In this document: piece by piece, positions 1-8,303 of the stretch
Layout: the number at the start of each line of letters is the position of its first letter
How positions within the stretch are numbered: position 1 is the stretch's first letter
DNA from: CAVVUF01 sp963751425
Lineage (GTDB): Bacteria > Chloroflexota > Anaerolineae > Anaerolineales > UBA4823
Direction of reading: 5' to 3'
Length of the DNA stretch: 64,000 bases
Assembly: GCA_963751425.1 (NCBI GenBank)
Contig: CAVVUF010000002.1
Coordinates: 434,001-498,000, forward strand
The notes under the pieces: model-generated
Told to the model about the DNA's origin: nothing
The model's input: only the letters and a program-made list of their open reading frames with translations
Database searches by the model: none
Program-made: the position numbers and the translations under genes

Positions 1-89
1 TTCTTTATCTGTATACAGGATACCGGATTAAGGGAAGGGTGTGAACCACCGGTAGGATGGTTATTTCTCGTCGATCGGTGGATTCTGCG

Positions 90-107
90 ATCAACCGGAT
101 GGTTGAT
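90..107 (-). terminator. Weak terminator-like hairpin after the lipoprotein gene
   Basis: ATCAACC (90-96) pairs with GGTTGAT (101-107) around a 4-base loop, 15 bases past the stop of the minus-strand lipoprotein gene. No run of U follows on the minus strand, so Rho-independent termination is uncertain. I see nothing else in bases 1-121. Confidence 0.3.
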
Positions 108-121
108 AGAGACGGACTAAT

Positions 122-706
122 CTACTCAAACTGAATGCTCCGGATAACCTCTTCCAGCGGTGCCAGGGTCTCCGGATCGTGGATAGCAAATCCAATCAAT
201 TTATCCTGGTACGGCACGAAGTACCAGGTTATCGTAAAAGGAACCCCACCACCGCCCACCTGTGTGCGTTGGGCGTTAATTCCGTCCAATACGGTCCCCT
301 CGATGGGGTTCGCCGGGCAGCTGCTGCACTGCGTTTGGATAAACTGCTCTACTGTCCATTGTGCTGAATCAGCAAGAATAATCCGGCTGTACCCAGGACC
401 ACCGTTGGGGGATAGATCCGTTCCAGGTCCAAGGATAATCATTTCGTACGGACGGGCAGGATCATTTGTGACTTTAATCGGCTCGGATGCTTTCCAACCC
501 TCAGGCAGTTTGAGAGAAAACCGCCCCTCACCGTTGTAATAGCGCGTTGGATCAAGAGTGGGTATAGACGTGGCTTCCGCCAGTCCATTCGCAGGCGTGC
601 TGGTTGGGTTCACGGTTGGCTGCCTTGTGGCCTTTGCCGCCGGAAAATTGCAGGCACTGAGCAAGGCTGCAAAACTGAATATCCATATCCATCGGTACAG
701 CATCAT
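122..706 (-). CDS. Putative secreted lipoprotein of unknown function
   Basis: About 194 residues. The start is placed at the ATG at 706, because it begins a typical lipoprotein signal: a short charged start, a hydrophobic core and the lipobox LLSAC. A longer frame reaching 790 would put the signal inside the protein. After the cysteine comes a proline/threonine-rich linker, then a globular domain with a pattern (GRFSLKLPEGW) often seen in extracytoplasmic PsbP-like or surface domains of Chloroflexota. The protein is expected to be anchored on the outer face of the membrane. It diverges from the response regulator gene at 851. The precise function is unknown. Confidence 0.7.
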   Translation of the reverse strand: MMLYRWIWIFSFAALLSACNFPAAKATRQPTVNPTSTPANGLAEATSIPTLDPTRYYNGEGRFSLKLPEGWKASEPIKVTNDPARPYEMIILGPGTDLSPNGGPGYSRIILADSAQWTVEQFIQTQCSSCPANPIEGTVLDGINAQRTQVGGGGVPFTITWYFVPYQDKLIGFAIHDPETLAPLEEVIRSIQFE

Positions 707-827
707 CTGTTTTTCAAACCTTTCCTGGTGCTTCCTTGTTTTATAAGCATCGTTTGGATTCCTTTTAGCGCAGCGAAAGCCAATTGTCATCGGTCGCCTT
801 TTACTATATGGAAAACCACATTCACGT

Positions 828-833
828 TATAAT
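828..833 (+). promoter_or_regulatory. Candidate -10 box for the response regulator gene
   Basis: A perfect TATAAT lies 17 bases before the ATG at 851, and AAGGAG follows just before the start codon. No good -35 box is seen at 17 bases spacing, so this is tentative. Confidence 0.35.
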
Positions 834-850
834 CGCCTCAAGGAGCAGTT

Positions 851-1510
851 ATGACGATCCGTATTCTTATTGCAGATGACCATGCCGTTGTGCGCCAGGG
901 TTTGCGCATGTTCTTAGGATTAGATCCTGATCTGGAACTGGTCGGCGAAGCTGCTAATGGCAAAGAGGTGATCGAGTTAGCCAGAATCCTTAAACCAGAT
1001 GTAGTATTAATGGATTTGGTAATGCCAGAAATCGATGGGATTGCAGCCACAGAGATCATCCGGCGCAATTTTCCTGATGTAGAAGTCATTGCATTAACCA
1101 GCGTTCTCGAAGATAAGTCAGTGACCGGTGCCGTACGAGCAGGTGCGATTGGGTACCTTTTAAAAGATACGAATGCTGATGATTTATGCCGGTCCATCAA
1201 GGCAGCCGCAGCGGGGCAGGTCCAACTTTCTCCCCAGGCAGCTGAGCGCCTGACGAGAGAGATTCGCACCCCAGAAAATCCCCAAAAACTGACGGATCGC
1301 GAGGTTGAGGTCCTACGCCTGCTGGCAGAAGGTAAAGCCAACAAGGAAATTGCTGCCGGTTTATTCATTAGCGAAACCACTGTTAAGACCCATGTCAGCA
1401 ACATCCTGCTGAAGCTTGCAGTTCCCAGCCGTACGCAAGCAGCACTTTATGCAGTGCGCATCGGCTTGGTCCCGTCCTCGAGCGGCATCCAATACGAGCC
1501 GAGGTCATAG
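851..1510 (+). CDS. Response regulator, NarL/LuxR (FixJ) type
   Basis: 219 residues. The N-terminal receiver domain has the acidic pair at D9/D10, the phospho-acceptor D55 (in VVLMDLVMP) and the conserved lysine in YLLKDT. The C-terminal LuxR-type helix-turn-helix lies at about 155-205 (LTDREVEVLRLLAEGKANKEI). On phosphorylation it should bind DNA and control transcription. AAGGAG sits well placed before the ATG. Its likely partner is the HisKA_3-type histidine kinase at 8304-10647, since such kinases pair with NarL-type regulators, but the two genes are separated by a minus-strand operon. The 3' end overlaps the converging STAS gene by 6 bases. Confidence 0.92.
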   Translation: MTIRILIADDHAVVRQGLRMFLGLDPDLELVGEAANGKEVIELARILKPDVVLMDLVMPEIDGIAATEIIRRNFPDVEVIALTSVLEDKSVTGAVRAGAIGYLLKDTNADDLCRSIKAAAAGQVQLSPQAAERLTREIRTPENPQKLTDREVEVLRLLAEGKANKEIAAGLFISETTVKTHVSNILLKLAVPSRTQAALYAVRIGLVPSSSGIQYEPRS

Positions 1511-1855
1511 TGCTGCTAATGCTTCTGCCTCAGTTGAATAGATTTGTATGGCCTCGTTCAAGCGGGTTAGCTCAAAGATCTGCCGGTAATGTTCTTTCAG
1601 GTTGACAGCAACCAGGTGCTGTTTTTGGCGGTTGCAGCGAATGAGCAGGGTGATCAATAAGCCAATCCCAGAGCTGTTCATATACTCCAGCTTTTCAAAA
1701 TTCAAAATGATAGTCTGCGCACCGCGTTCGCTTACCTGGGTATAGGCAGTCATCAAATCCTTTTCAGCAAACGCATTGATCTCGCCTTGAATGTCGAAAA
1801 TGCTGGTAACCGAATCGATACCCCGTACCGTTACGATGATGTTCGGGATTGCCAT
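1505..1855 (-). CDS. STAS-domain anti-sigma factor antagonist
   Basis: 116 residues, a single STAS domain in the SpoIIAA/RsbV family. The phosphorylation loop reads NSSGIG, with a serine where partner-switching antagonists are phosphorylated by an RsbW-like kinase. It is the last gene of a six-gene minus-strand operon and lies 35 bases after a second STAS gene. The upstream protein (2256-3869) carries both a PP2C phosphatase and an HATPase kinase domain, so it probably both phosphorylates and dephosphorylates this protein. The target anti-sigma or effector is not in the window. Confidence 0.88.
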   Translation of the reverse strand: MAIPNIIVTVRGIDSVTSIFDIQGEINAFAEKDLMTAYTQVSERGAQTIILNFEKLEYMNSSGIGLLITLLIRCNRQKQHLVAVNLKEHYRQIFELTRLNEAIQIYSTEAEALAAL

Positions 1856-1890
1856 TTGTTTCTCCTTTATTGATGTGTGGTTTGTGCCAT

Positions 1891-2259
1891 TTATATTTGA
1901 TAATTATTGGTCGATCTGAGCTCTAAAAGAGCTGAAGTTTCATCCAAAAAAACCACGATATAGTCTGACAAGCGCGTAATGTCGAAGATTTCCATATAAT
2001 GGTTGCTTAACCCACAAGCAGCAATCTTATGTTGCGATTGACGTGCCTTTGTGAGCAAGCTTACGATGATTGCAATGCCTGTGCTGTTGATATAGCTGAC
2101 TTTCTCAAAGTTTATCAGGATCGTTTTAGCTGTTACTTTTTCAGCTTCTTCATACACCATTTGTAATTCTTGATTTGCTAAAGCGTTAATCTCGCCTTGC
2201 AGGTCAATAATGACCTGGTCATTTACCTGTCGTATCGCGGCATGGAAAGGTTGGTTCAT
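1891..2259 (-). CDS. STAS-domain anti-sigma factor antagonist, second copy
   Basis: 122 residues, STAS domain with the phospho-loop NSTGIA. It overlaps the upstream phosphatase/kinase gene by 4 bases (ATGA), which implies translational coupling and fixed stoichiometry. It is clearly related to but distinct from the next gene (1505-1855). Two antagonists behind one phosphatase/kinase suggest two outputs, or one regulator and one competitor. The phospho-site could be the Ser or the Thr of the loop. Confidence 0.88.
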   Translation of the reverse strand: MNQPFHAAIRQVNDQVIIDLQGEINALANQELQMVYEEAEKVTAKTILINFEKVSYINSTGIAIIVSLLTKARQSQHKIAACGLSNHYMEIFDITRLSDYIVVFLDETSALLELRSTNNYQI

Positions 2260-3869
2260 ACCGGTTCCTCAGGAAGGTTGAATACCAGCTCTAACGTATG
2301 GTGGCTCCCATCCGTGTAATCACTCATCTCGTCCGTCAGTTTCCTGATCAAAAACCTGCCCCAGCCGCGCGGAGATTGCAATCCCTGTATTTTGCTCTCT
2401 AAATCTGCCGTGCCAGGTTCGGGGAGAGGCATCCCGCCTCCATAATCGATCACTTCCACCTTGAGCTGGTTTTTAGAAACAATGACATGGATATTCACAG
2501 GTGTATCTGTGCGATATTGATTCCCATGTTCGATAGCGTTCATCGTTGCTTCAGCAACGGCAGTTTTCACCCTTTCTAGCCTTTCAGGTGGTAAATTCAA
2601 GATCTGAATTGCTTCAGCTACTTGCTCCATAGCGATTCTTTCGTTGCCTGGCTCACTGGGGATGTTAAACTCAGCTAAAAGTCGCTCATCTTTTTCATCG
2701 CTGCTGTTTATATTCCCGTAAGGGTAAGATAGCATATCGAGACAGACGAAGGTCACATCGTCCTCCTGTTCCCAATTTGAAGAAGTAAAGCGTGATAGTT
2801 CGCTGAGCATATGTTGGATCCGCTTTTCTCCGCATTCGGGGCTAGCCATCAGCTCGCGGATGCGTGGAAGACCGAACATTTCTCCCTGCGGATTATGCGC
2901 TTCAAGTAAACCATCACTGTACATCATCATACTTTCGCCAGGGTGGAGCTTGGCATCTTTTTCCTCGTAAGCCATGTCAGGTATCAGGCCCAAAGGCATT
3001 CCCCGCGCGCGCAGTTCAATCAGCTCGTTTTGCCCACGTTGATAAGGAGGTGGGTGACCGGCATTCGCATAGATAATCTGTCCATTGATCGGGTCGAGGA
3101 CTGCATATAAACAAGTGACGAACATGCTCATGGGCATGTCAGGGCATAACAGGTTGTTGGTCTCTGCCAATACCTGACCTGGAAAGACTAGGCGCTCTGC
3201 TGCAGAACGGAGTGTATTGCGAGTCGTGGCCATGACCAGAGCGGCAGGGACACCTTTATCGGTGACATCCGCAATGACCAAACCAAGCTTGCCATCTGGG
3301 AACAAGATGAAATCATAAAAATCTCCACTGACTGCCCGAGCTGGCTGCCAGTGAGCGGAAATCTGCCAGTTGGGCAGATTGGGAACATGTTTGGGGAGCA
3401 GCGTTTCCTGAACAACTCGAGCGACGCGCAGCTCTTGTTCGAGACGTTCACGCTCGCGTTCCTCGTTGCGCTGGCGTTTCACTAATTGAGCAATCCGCAG
3501 GGCTGGCGAAGCTTGAGTAGCTAGAGTGGCAAGATATTGCCGGTCATCGGTAGAATACTCTTGCTCACTCCGCCGTGGCCCCAGGCTCATCAAGCCAATC
3601 AATTCACCCTGGTTGACGAATGGTACGAGGATCTTGATACCAGCTTGCCGAAAATTTTGAACAGCGGGTAAATCAAGTTCCAAATTTGATAAATAAACGA
3701 CACCATTCACGCTGGTTAGATATGGAAGCAGAGGGTCGGAGGGTGAGATATCCACCTCAATCGTCAGGATGTCGTTTGAGCCTTTGGTTGCAGAAGCGCT
3801 CCGCGGCGCCAGTTCGCCGGCTGATCCGCCTGTGAGCATGTCCTTTGCACGTTTAAGCCAGGATCCCAT
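2256..3869 (-). CDS. GAF-PP2C(SpoIIE)-HATPase partner-switching protein
   Basis: About 537 residues. The start is set at the ATG at 3869, because GGAG lies 6 bases before it; longer frames run back into the upstream reductase gene, which ends at 3895. Order of domains: GAF (about 35-130), a short charged coiled coil, an RsbU/SpoIIE phosphatase (about 155-345; metal-binding motifs SGDFYDF and IADVTDKG), and an RsbW-like HATPase (about 400-537; N-box EATMNAIEHGN, G1 box DYGGGM, glycine lid RGWGRFLI). It thus joins the phosphatase and the serine kinase of partner switching in one chain. The two STAS genes downstream are its likely substrates. The GAF ligand is unknown. Confidence 0.9.
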   Translation of the reverse strand: MGSWLKRAKDMLTGGSAGELAPRSASATKGSNDILTIEVDISPSDPLLPYLTSVNGVVYLSNLELDLPAVQNFRQAGIKILVPFVNQGELIGLMSLGPRRSEQEYSTDDRQYLATLATQASPALRIAQLVKRQRNEERERERLEQELRVARVVQETLLPKHVPNLPNWQISAHWQPARAVSGDFYDFILFPDGKLGLVIADVTDKGVPAALVMATTRNTLRSAAERLVFPGQVLAETNNLLCPDMPMSMFVTCLYAVLDPINGQIIYANAGHPPPYQRGQNELIELRARGMPLGLIPDMAYEEKDAKLHPGESMMMYSDGLLEAHNPQGEMFGLPRIRELMASPECGEKRIQHMLSELSRFTSSNWEQEDDVTFVCLDMLSYPYGNINSSDEKDERLLAEFNIPSEPGNERIAMEQVAEAIQILNLPPERLERVKTAVAEATMNAIEHGNQYRTDTPVNIHVIVSKNQLKVEVIDYGGGMPLPEPGTADLESKIQGLQSPRGWGRFLIRKLTDEMSDYTDGSHHTLELVFNLPEEPV

Positions 3870-3894
3870 CCTCATCTCCAGAAAAAATAATGGG

Positions 3895-5352
3895 TCACTT
3901 GGAAGGTCCTCGTTCCCATTCAGCAAAGCGTGGTTTTCCAAGCGCTTTCCAGGCATCGCCAACTGGTTGAACGCCCAGGTCATACAGCAGTGTTCGAGCT
4001 GCCAGGCCGATAATTGCTGTGAAGGTGGGGTAAGCGATCTCCAATTCTGCCAGTTGTTCAACCCACATATCCGCTGCCATTGCTGCCGCAGCCACTTCGA
4101 CGACTTCCAGGGCTTGCTCGCCCACTACATGGGCACCCAAGATGCGATGGGTATCCTTCGAAACAATGAGCTTGCAGAAACCAATAGGGTGCCCATCAAT
4201 GACCGCGCGGTCGAGGTCTGTATAAGGAGCCACCGCCACGGCACAGTCGAATTCTGCCCGCGCCTTCGCCTCGGTTAATCCTACGCTGGCATATTCCGGG
4301 TCGGTGAACCCACCATGCGGTACGATCTTGTGTTCATAGCGCCTGCCAACTCCCAGCACAGCATTTTCTGCTGCAACTTGGGCTTCGTAGCCAGCGCTTT
4401 GAACGAGCATCATCCGCCCGGTAATATCGCCAGCCGCAAAAATGTGCGCTGCGGTGGTTTGGAGGTAATCATTTACTTTGACAAAATTACCCTGGGTTTC
4501 AACTTGAGCCGCAGACAAGTTTAAAGGGTCTAGATTTCCCACCCACCCGGCTGATAAGATTACCGCCTCTGTTTGGAGTGCATTGACCTCATTATCGCGG
4601 CTGTAAAATAATGTCAGCCCTTGTTCATTCTTTTCAATCCGTTCCACGTTTGTGATATTGGTGATGATCTGGATACCACTGCGATTGAAAGCATTTTGGA
4701 CCGTGTTGGATACCAATTCATCTTCAGCCGCCAGGATGCGGGACGACCGTTCAAGCATCATGACTTGCGAGCCAAAAATCTTAAAGATCGATGCCAGTTG
4801 GCAACCGGTTGCAGCTGCCCCGGCGATCACAATTGAACGCGGTAACTGCTTTAAAGACCATAAATCTTGGTGTGTGAGGGCGTATTCAGCCCCAGGAAAG
4901 TCCAACCGGCGGGAACGTCCACCTGCACATAAGATGAACTTCTCCGCTTGTAACGATTTGCCATTAGCCAAAGTAATCGTGTGCGCATCGGTAAACCGCG
5001 CTACGCCGCTTTCGGTATAGGTTTTAACTCCCACAGAGTTCAAAAGGTCGATGGGGTGTTTCTTCTCTTGCATGTGGAGAACCACCTGCTGAGTTTGTTT
5101 GAGCAGTCGCAAAAAATCTAATTTGGGGACTTGCCCAATCAAGCCATATTCTTCAAACTGTTCTGCATCGCGCAGCAGGCGAGATGCTTTGGCCAATACG
5201 CGCGTTGGCACACAACCATCGATCGTGCACGTGCCTCCAATCTGTCCTCGCTCAACCAGGGTCACCTTAGTTCCCAGTTCGCTGGCTCTTAGCGCTGCGG
5301 TCACCCCGGCTGGACCGCCTCCGATCACGATGATATTTCCTTTTTGTCCCAT
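3895..5352 (-). CDS. MerA/lipoamide-dehydrogenase-like FAD disulfide oxidoreductase
   Basis: 485 residues from the ATG at 5352, which has GGAGG upstream. The N-terminal FAD-binding motif is IIVIGGGPAGVTAA. The redox-active pair is C42/C47 (GGTCTIDGCVP). A second nucleotide-binding fold and the FAD motif AAGDITG follow, then a C-terminal dimerisation domain. The usual HPT..E catalytic dyad of lipoamide dehydrogenase is replaced by a YPT motif, as in some mercuric reductase relatives; no terminal CC pair or N-terminal HMA domain is present. It lies 4 bases after the protoglobin-Rieske gene, so it may be the NAD(P)H-dependent electron donor for those centres. The true substrate is unknown. Confidence 0.88.
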   Translation of the reverse strand: MGQKGNIIVIGGGPAGVTAALRASELGTKVTLVERGQIGGTCTIDGCVPTRVLAKASRLLRDAEQFEEYGLIGQVPKLDFLRLLKQTQQVVLHMQEKKHPIDLLNSVGVKTYTESGVARFTDAHTITLANGKSLQAEKFILCAGGRSRRLDFPGAEYALTHQDLWSLKQLPRSIVIAGAAATGCQLASIFKIFGSQVMMLERSSRILAAEDELVSNTVQNAFNRSGIQIITNITNVERIEKNEQGLTLFYSRDNEVNALQTEAVILSAGWVGNLDPLNLSAAQVETQGNFVKVNDYLQTTAAHIFAAGDITGRMMLVQSAGYEAQVAAENAVLGVGRRYEHKIVPHGGFTDPEYASVGLTEAKARAEFDCAVAVAPYTDLDRAVIDGHPIGFCKLIVSKDTHRILGAHVVGEQALEVVEVAAAAMAADMWVEQLAELEIAYPTFTAIIGLAARTLLYDLGVQPVGDAWKALGKPRFAEWERGPSK

Positions 5353-5356
5353 AAGT

Positions 5357-6703
5357 TTATGCCTCCACTCTGCCAACCTCATGGTCAATGACCACACGAT
5401 AAGTCCTTAGTGGGTTGTTTGCAGGTCCACAAAGAACTTGACCGTTTGTCACCTCAAAACACGATCCATGCCACGGGCAGGTGATTTGAGTCCCTTCCAG
5501 AGTGCCCTCATTCAACGGGCCGTCAGCGTGCGTGCAAGCATTCTGGGTAGCATAGAACTTGCCGTTGATGTTGTAAACCGCGATAGATTCGCCTTTCAAG
5601 TGAATCCGGATGATTTGTCCGGGACGAACTTCCTGTGTGAGAAATTCGTTCTCCAGGAGTTTTCGATCTCCATCAGCATTTTGTGGGGTATTGACCATCT
5701 CCAGGGTCACTGTTTCCCTTTGAATCAGAGGTACATACACGTGTACCTCACCGTCATGCACTTCTACGCGGTAAGTTGCCAGCTTTGCACTTGGATCATC
5801 CAAAAATTGTCCTGTTGTGATATCGTAACGGTACCCGTGCCAGGGGCAGGTGATCATACTGCCTTCAAGTGTTCCGGTGCATACAGGCCCTCCTCGGTGA
5901 AGGCAGCTATTCCGTAAGGCGTACCACTGACCCTGGTGGTGGAATATGCCAATCGATAGATCACCCACCTGAATGATCTTCCGCTCACCAGTTGGGATTT
6001 GATCTGACGGACCGATCGATACATCTTGGGTTTCGTTTGCCAGGCGCATTCCAAGGCCTAACTCATAGGTTTCGACAGCCATGTTATAGACTGCCTCAGG
6101 ATTAATGCTCGTTTTTGGTCCAATAACCTCCACTTCGTGCTCATCTGAATAAACCCTGGAGAGCATTTCCAAGATGACCATCATCAGGAGGTTCCAGGCT
6201 CGTAAAGCGCGTGTTTCTAGATCAGGATCGATTTCATGCAGTTCCTTTGTCAACGCCTGGCTGATGGCGTGCTGCATGAACCCTATCTGGCCAATGACAT
6301 ACCGTTCAGCGATATAGATATTGGGATCTGCCCCATGCGAGGTATGGGCGCGTCCAACGTAATCGATGTAACGCGCGTAATCATCATCAAATTTACCAGA
6401 TGCAGTCTTCCGCCAAAAGTTGGTCAAATGGTGCATGCGCAGCTGTACGTAATCCTGATCAATTGTTCCATCTGGTTTCAGAAAGTGTTTGCGCGTTGGC
6501 ATATAATGCAGTAAATGATCATAGAACTGAGCAACAATCTCAGGAATGTATTTTTCGATAACCAGCCCAGTATCACGAATGAACCTGGCATCTTCTTCAG
6601 TAAACCCAACGAAATCAGACATAATCCGAAAGTAATGTCCTGCATCCTCCGCACCACGTTTTATCTTTTCTTGTTTTGATAAAAGAATGTTCGTTTGAGA
6701 CAT
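5357..6703 (-). CDS. Protoglobin fused to two Rieske [2Fe-2S] domains
   Basis: 448 residues, cytoplasmic, no signal. Residues about 15-190 form a globin-sensor/protoglobin domain, with a candidate proximal haem ligand at H120 (GRAH in VGRAHTSHG). Two Rieske domains follow: C267/H269 with C286/H289 (CLH and CPWH), and C390/H392 with C409/H412 (CTH and CPWH). All eight cluster ligands are present. Known Rieske ferredoxins pass electrons from a flavoprotein reductase; here a reductase gene follows at 4 bases and a membrane sensor precedes at 1 base. Plausible roles are O2 or NO sensing, NO detoxification or haem redox control. I know of no described protein with this architecture. Confidence 0.88.
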   Translation of the reverse strand: MSQTNILLSKQEKIKRGAEDAGHYFRIMSDFVGFTEEDARFIRDTGLVIEKYIPEIVAQFYDHLLHYMPTRKHFLKPDGTIDQDYVQLRMHHLTNFWRKTASGKFDDDYARYIDYVGRAHTSHGADPNIYIAERYVIGQIGFMQHAISQALTKELHEIDPDLETRALRAWNLLMMVILEMLSRVYSDEHEVEVIGPKTSINPEAVYNMAVETYELGLGMRLANETQDVSIGPSDQIPTGERKIIQVGDLSIGIFHHQGQWYALRNSCLHRGGPVCTGTLEGSMITCPWHGYRYDITTGQFLDDPSAKLATYRVEVHDGEVHVYVPLIQRETVTLEMVNTPQNADGDRKLLENEFLTQEVRPGQIIRIHLKGESIAVYNINGKFYATQNACTHADGPLNEGTLEGTQITCPWHGSCFEVTNGQVLCGPANNPLRTYRVVIDHEVGRVEA

Positions 6704-6704
6704 A

Positions 6705-8156
6705 CTATTTTTCCTTCTCTTTAAGCCACAGGCTGACTTTTTCGGGTTGAATAGTTTCTTGCACGAGAATTAATAATTTCGTTCTCAAGACCTCTAAATC
6801 CACCTCGTCACTAGCCAATTTCGCGAAAGCTGCCAAAGCTTTATCGGCATTGTACTTGCTCCGGTAAAGGCGGCGGTCGATGGCGTTTTGTACTCGTTTG
6901 CGTAATGGGTTAAATAAGGTGATGATGATCAGGGTGGATACAACTATAACGAATGAGGATGGTTCTCCTGTAATTTCTTTAAAAATTAGGGTTAGCAAGA
7001 CGACACTAATATAATAAATAAGACCTAAGGTCCCTGTGAGGATTCCGTAGACCAGCGTTCTGTGGATGATCACATCAATCGCCCATAGCCGGTACCTTAG
7101 GATCGCAATACTGACAGACAATGGAAAGAATAGGATTAAAGGCATGAAGAGTGCTGGATCCCAGGAGGGAAATACTTTGAGCAGTGGGGAAATGAGCCAG
7201 CCTAAGATCACCACGAAGGCTACTAGGCTGCCAAATAGAATGATGCGAATTTGTTGTCTTTCGATTGCCGAAGGGTGGTTTTGCAAACGGAAAAACAACA
7301 TACCAAACAAGAAAATCAGGCTGAAAGCAGTGTAGAAAAAGCTCATCCGCCAGGGAACCACATATGCCCAGGGATCCTTCGATACAAACAATGCTAACCA
7401 GCCCCAAATGCATAATCCGATCGATATTGAGTACGTGATAATTCGCAGGGAGGAACGACGATGGACCGATTCGATTTCGTTTGGAAAAAGCAGCGCCAAC
7501 CCCAAGATTGCCCCTCCCAGGAGAGCAATTGCCAGGGTCCATAAGGCTGTTCCTTTATGGGTGGTCTCAATATCGAAGGATAAAGCGCAAACAATGGAAG
7601 TACAGGCACAGAAAAATGCAAATGAAAGACCTGCTCTCGTCATCCCTCTGAGGGCATAGATGACGCCACCAATCACCAGATAAATCAACCCGATAAAATA
7701 TGGAAGCCAAAAGAATTTCACCAAATCCTTCGTTGGATAATTGGTGATCTCCACATATGTATAAAACCTCTTCAGACCATTTTCAGCTTCCGTCTGCATC
7801 GTTATCCCTTGTCCGACTTTGGATGAGCGCAGAAACGCCTTAAGATCGCTGGTCTGAGTGATCGGTTTGTTGTCGAATAAGATAATCCGCTGTGGGTAAT
7901 CGATGCCAGCCTTCCTCCCATTCCAATCCTCTCTACCAATGTTCGCAACAACACCACTTTGTTCGAATACAAAACCAGGAAAAGGTATCCGGCTCCATTG
8001 AATTGCCAGGATTGGAGCAAAGATGAACACAAGGAACGCAATGAAAAATGAAGCCGTTGTAGCCCAGAAACTAAAACGCCCCGGCTTGCTTTGTTGGCTT
8101 GTTTCAGTCAAATTGTTTCCGCGCCGTTTTGATAAATATCCAGGAGAAGCAGTCAT
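6705..8156 (-). CDS. PDZ-like and multi-helix membrane sensor without kinase domain
   Basis: 483 residues. One N-terminal membrane segment (about 27-50) is followed by an extracytoplasmic PDZ-like region (about 60-130) and then about eight hydrophobic helices up to about 415. The short C-terminal tail (DRRLYRSKYNADKALAAF) is the conserved linker that usually leads into GAF/histidine-kinase or SpoIIE outputs in Chloroflexota sensor proteins. Here the chain stops after it, so the output is probably supplied in trans by the operon's GAF-PP2C-HATPase protein. It is the first gene of the six-gene operon; the stop is one base from the ATG of the protoglobin gene. Confidence 0.8.
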   Translation of the reverse strand: MTASPGYLSKRRGNNLTETSQQSKPGRFSFWATTASFFIAFLVFIFAPILAIQWSRIPFPGFVFEQSGVVANIGREDWNGRKAGIDYPQRIILFDNKPITQTSDLKAFLRSSKVGQGITMQTEAENGLKRFYTYVEITNYPTKDLVKFFWLPYFIGLIYLVIGGVIYALRGMTRAGLSFAFFCACTSIVCALSFDIETTHKGTALWTLAIALLGGAILGLALLFPNEIESVHRRSSLRIITYSISIGLCIWGWLALFVSKDPWAYVVPWRMSFFYTAFSLIFLFGMLFFRLQNHPSAIERQQIRIILFGSLVAFVVILGWLISPLLKVFPSWDPALFMPLILFFPLSVSIAILRYRLWAIDVIIHRTLVYGILTGTLGLIYYISVVLLTLIFKEITGEPSSFVIVVSTLIIITLFNPLRKRVQNAIDRRLYRSKYNADKALAAFAKLASDEVDLEVLRTKLLILVQETIQPEKVSLWLKEKEK

Positions 8157-8225
8157 TGGTCCTATACTTTTTTCTGAAAGGTAATTTCAAAGTTTCACAA
8201 TGTATAATAAAGTTGTTCACCCCAT

Positions 8226-8240
8226 TTTGCATCACGCAAA
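8226..8240. promoter_or_regulatory. Inverted repeat in divergent promoter region
   Basis: TTTGC and GCAAA are separated by 5 bases, midway between the divergent membrane sensor (8156, minus) and histidine kinase (8304, plus) genes. This may be an operator shared by both. It does not match the Fnr or Crp consensus. Confidence 0.3.
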
Positions 8241-8303
8241 GGGTGGATAAATTCTCCGACTTTCGTAGGATGTTATGGTTTTTGGCGATCACAGGAGTTT
8301 GCT

